This document shows, in pieces, positions 41,594 through 43,768 of a stretch of 43,768 nucleotides of DNA; position 1 is the first letter of the stretch; the number at the start of each line of letters is the position of its first letter. The notes below the pieces were generated by a model. It was not told where the DNA came from, ran no database searches, and saw only the letters and a program-made list of their open reading frames with translations. The DNA is taken from contig SIAJ01000043.1 of assembly GCA_009691845.1 (NCBI GenBank), positions 1-43,768 on the forward strand. Direction: 5' to 3'. The position numbers and the translations under genes are program-made. Origin of the DNA: Gemmataceae bacterium (GTDB lineage Bacteria > Planctomycetota > Planctomycetia > Gemmatales > Gemmataceae).

Positions 41594-43570
41594 TCACGGA
41601 ATGTAATACTCCACATACCCCAACATCATTTCCTCGTAAGTCTGCTGGCCCCAACGCACCGTCTTCGTCGCGTCCGGGTTGGCGGGGTTCTTGTCGCTGT
41701 TGTCGAACCAGCCTGTGGCCTTCAATTTGGTTCCACGAGGTGCCGGTCTCGGCTCGGCGAACTTGTAGAGCAGTTGCCAGTTGAAGTCGTAACGCGGCAC
41801 ATCGAGCATCACTTCGGGTTTGCCGCCTGGTTCCGTGATCTCGTAACGAAACGCTTTGCCACGCAGGTGCATGTGCGGCAGCAGGCCGAGTATCCTTGCG
41901 TTGTAGGGCATGGCAAACGTGGCCGTCACTTCGTGATGGTCGGCACCCGGCGGGATCGCGAAGTTCGGGTTCACTAGCGGCATCACGCGGACTTCGTGCT
42001 TCGGCTTCTCCTTGGCGAACACCAAACCAAGCATCATGGTGTCCTCCGTGGCGGTCCCGTTTGGGGTGTAGTGAATCTGAAACCGCACCGTGGAGCCCTT
42101 CGGGAATCGCTTGCCAAAGCCTTCGGGGTACACAAGCGAACTGTTACCGGGCACGTAAATGGCCCAGTACGATAGGCCGTCGTTCTGACCGATCCCGTCA
42201 TTCGGGTTTCGGCCACGTGGCGAAGTCACGAACACCAGAACGTGGTGAACGACTTGTCGGGCGGAGGGTAGTACTTCCCAGGCCTGAATCCACTTGTCCT
42301 CATCGAGGTCGGTGGTCACAACCACATTCTGGTAGGGCATCGTTCCTTCGGCCTTGATCTTCACGGGCTTGTCGGACTTCACCACGAAGTCCGGCTTGCT
42401 GATCTGCCAGCCGGCCTCGAACGTCTTGGCAATCGGGGCGTCGGCCTTATTGCCCTCTGCCTTGTCGCCGTTCAGCCAGGCGAGCAGATCGGACTTCTCG
42501 CTCTTCGCAAGCGAACGATCGTTGATCCATGGCGACGGGCCCTTGCCGTGATCGCCCGCAAACCACGGCGGCATGATCCCCTTATCCACCACCCGCTTGA
42601 TCTCGCCGGCATGGGCCACGACATCCTTAAATGTTTCCAGCGAAAACGGAGCGACGCCGTCCTTGCGATGACATTCGACGCAGTGCATCTGCACAATTCG
42701 GCTGATTTCCTTGTGATAAGTCAACGCCACGGGTGTCGAGTTCTTCTTCAGGTCAAGGGCACAACCCGGTGCGTCTGTGGACGCGATGAGCGGAGACTGA
42801 CCAGCCAACAACGAGTCGATCGCAAGTGAGACATAGCTTTGCTTGGGTTCGTTGTGGGAGAAGCCCTGACCATATTGATCGTTCAACGCACCGCGATAGA
42901 TCACGGTCCGCGTCGGATCGAGAAGAAACGTATCGGTGGTCACACCGGCCCCGATCGCAGTCGCGAAAGCTCCATCCTTGTCGTGAACATACGGCCCGGT
43001 GAGGCCGTGCGACTTGATCGCAGCCTGAATGTCCTCGGTCGAATCGGTCTCGACCGGATTGACGAACACGAAGGCCACGCCCTTCTCGGTGTAACTCTTT
43101 TCAAGGCGAGCGAGTGTCGGTGCAAACTTCTTGCTGAGTGGGCAACTCGTCGAAGTGAACGCGACGACGAGAGCTTTCTTGTCCTTGAAGTCGCTGAGCT
43201 TCCCGGCCTTGCTGTTGATGTCCTTAAAGGCAATATCAGGCGATTGCCTGCCGACCCCATGCTCGCCTGGCTTGACGATCTTTGGAGCCTGGCGAACAGG
43301 TTCGAGCTTGGTGCCGGGTTTCGGATCCTTGCCGAGCAACCGCGACGAAAGCGACAGACGAACCTCGTCGAGTGCCAGCAGCTTGTCGCCATCGGTATCG
43401 GAGTTCTCGAGCAACCTGGCGATGAGTGGATTGGCTTTCAATTCCTCGGCACTTAACTTGCCATCGCCATTCTTATCGAGCCGCTTGAATTGCTGTTCGA
43501 TGAGGTCGGGAATAGAATCGGCAGCAATCGAGCAAGAAGTGAGCAAAAGGGCGAGTGTCAGCGAACGCAT
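41594..43570 (-). CDS. secreted EF-hand/redoxin/cytochrome c/copper monooxygenase-like fusion
   Basis: A 658-residue exported protein. The signal peptide is MRSLTLALLLTSCSIAA. Two EF-hands follow (LDKNGDGKLSAEEL and NSDTDGDKLLALDEV), which bind calcium. Residues about 105-240 form a redoxin domain (SPDIAFKDINSKAGKLSD, TSTSCPLSKKFAP) with one Cys in the active-site turn. A haem c site CVECH lies at 297-301. The C-terminal part has VVHHVLVFV, FQIHYTPNG and LLPHMHLRGK, histidines of the copper type II monooxygenase fold. This architecture recurs in planctomycetes, but the substrate is unknown. The start at 43570 gives the signal; sequence upstream is the IS3 end. Confidence 0.88.
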   Translation of the reverse strand: MRSLTLALLLTSCSIAADSIPDLIEQQFKRLDKNGDGKLSAEELKANPLIARLLENSDTDGDKLLALDEVRLSLSSRLLGKDPKPGTKLEPVRQAPKIVKPGEHGVGRQSPDIAFKDINSKAGKLSDFKDKKALVVAFTSTSCPLSKKFAPTLARLEKSYTEKGVAFVFVNPVETDSTEDIQAAIKSHGLTGPYVHDKDGAFATAIGAGVTTDTFLLDPTRTVIYRGALNDQYGQGFSHNEPKQSYVSLAIDSLLAGQSPLIASTDAPGCALDLKKNSTPVALTYHKEISRIVQMHCVECHRKDGVAPFSLETFKDVVAHAGEIKRVVDKGIMPPWFAGDHGKGPSPWINDRSLAKSEKSDLLAWLNGDKAEGNKADAPIAKTFEAGWQISKPDFVVKSDKPVKIKAEGTMPYQNVVVTTDLDEDKWIQAWEVLPSARQVVHHVLVFVTSPRGRNPNDGIGQNDGLSYWAIYVPGNSSLVYPEGFGKRFPKGSTVRFQIHYTPNGTATEDTMMLGLVFAKEKPKHEVRVMPLVNPNFAIPPGADHHEVTATFAMPYNARILGLLPHMHLRGKAFRYEITEPGGKPEVMLDVPRYDFNWQLLYKFAEPRPAPRGTKLKATGWFDNSDKNPANPDATKTVRWGQQTYEEMMLGYVEYYIP

Positions 43571-43621
43571 AGAAAAAAGCCTCGAAGGAAAAATCGTATC
43601 GATTGTACCCAGTACGGGCAG

Positions 43622-43768
43622 TGTAGTGGACCCCAATTTCTGGACCACCATCGAAGTGAGGAGATCTTGTCTGGGCGGGCACAGATGGAGTAGGGTGTGG
43701 CATCGATTCAAAGGAGTGAATCATGGCCCGCAGGAAGAAGACGGCGCGGAGCGCCGAGTTCAAGGCGA
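43622..43768 (+). mobile_element. left end of an IS3-type insertion sequence (runs out of window)
   Basis: Starts with TGTAGTGGACCCCAATTTCT, a terminal repeat typical of planctomycete IS3-type elements, and contains the beginning of a transposase gene. It lies 51 bases from the start of the EF-hand fusion gene, so it cuts into its promoter region. The other end is beyond the window, so no target duplication can be checked. Confidence 0.7.
43723..43768 (+). CDS. IS3-type transposase OrfA, N-terminal fragment
   Basis: Begins MARRKKTARSAEFKA after AAGGAG at 43711. 'RRK....EFK' is the usual opening of the IS3 OrfA helix-turn-helix protein that helps the transposase bind the ends. Only the first 15 residues are in the window. 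Confidence 0.65.
   Translation, partial: MARRKKTARSAEFKA

Overview
The window is a GC-rich chromosomal stretch that most resembles a planctomycete of the Gemmata type. The signs are a small secreted TIGR03067-like protein, a DUF1501 protein with a Tat signal, a secreted EF-hand/redoxin/cytochrome c/copper-monooxygenase fusion, a Sua5-like/LMW-phosphatase fusion, decayed Uma2-type genes, and many gene-end palindromes. Assignments rest on reading motifs in the sequence; no database search was run.

Layout. 1-7.4 kb: the tail of a DUF4198-like protein, a hypothetical gene, a soluble histidine kinase translationally coupled to a response regulator with a Cro/XRE-type output domain, a uronate isomerase-like enzyme, glutamate dehydrogenase and an RluA-type pseudouridine synthase. 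7.4-12.3 kb: a small conserved gene coupled to a Nudix hydrolase, facing a minus-strand truD cluster whose last member is split between two frames; then a sulfatase-like relic and a secreted sialate O-acetylesterase. 12.3-19.7 kb: an IS630-type relic, a membrane protein, a methyltransferase, an amidase, argC, a frameshifted Uma2 relic, a TIGR03067-like protein, a DedA protein and a membrane protein. 19.8-24.8 kb (minus): a beta-propeller-like gene and a zinc-ribbon gene separated by an in-frame stop, and an ABC exporter set (permease, ATPase, HlyD-type adaptor). 24.8-32.3 kb: an asparagine synthase, prs, a second Uma2 relic, a small sigma-70 factor, inorganic pyrophosphatase, a Dabb protein, then rpmB-gatC-gatA. 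32.4-38.3 kb: a DUF1501 protein, a Gfo/Idh/MocA oxidoreductase, the Sua5-like/LMW-PTP fusion coupled to rpiB, a secreted hypothetical protein and tRNA-Met. 38.3-43.8 kb (minus): heme A synthase coupled to a heme O synthase-SCO fusion, a small hypothetical gene, the EF-hand/redoxin/cytochrome/monooxygenase fusion, and the left end of an IS3-type element that runs out of the window.

The most striking large-scale pattern is a set of palindromic repeats from several unrelated families. They lie within a few to a few tens of bases of stop codons, and in three genes the stop codon itself lies inside the repeat. One family is a pair of hairpins that can also fold as one long hairpin. Another begins with CATAGTAG and supplies tandem stop codons. 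They probably act as terminators or mRNA-end structures, or are small mobile palindromes that insert preferentially at gene ends.

Other notable points are the kinase/XRE-regulator pair, the CtaB-SCO fusion with a lipobox-like motif at the joint, a possible minus-strand small RNA near 3.2-3.45 kb, and four gene relics (sulfatase, IS630, two Uma2) that show active local gene decay.
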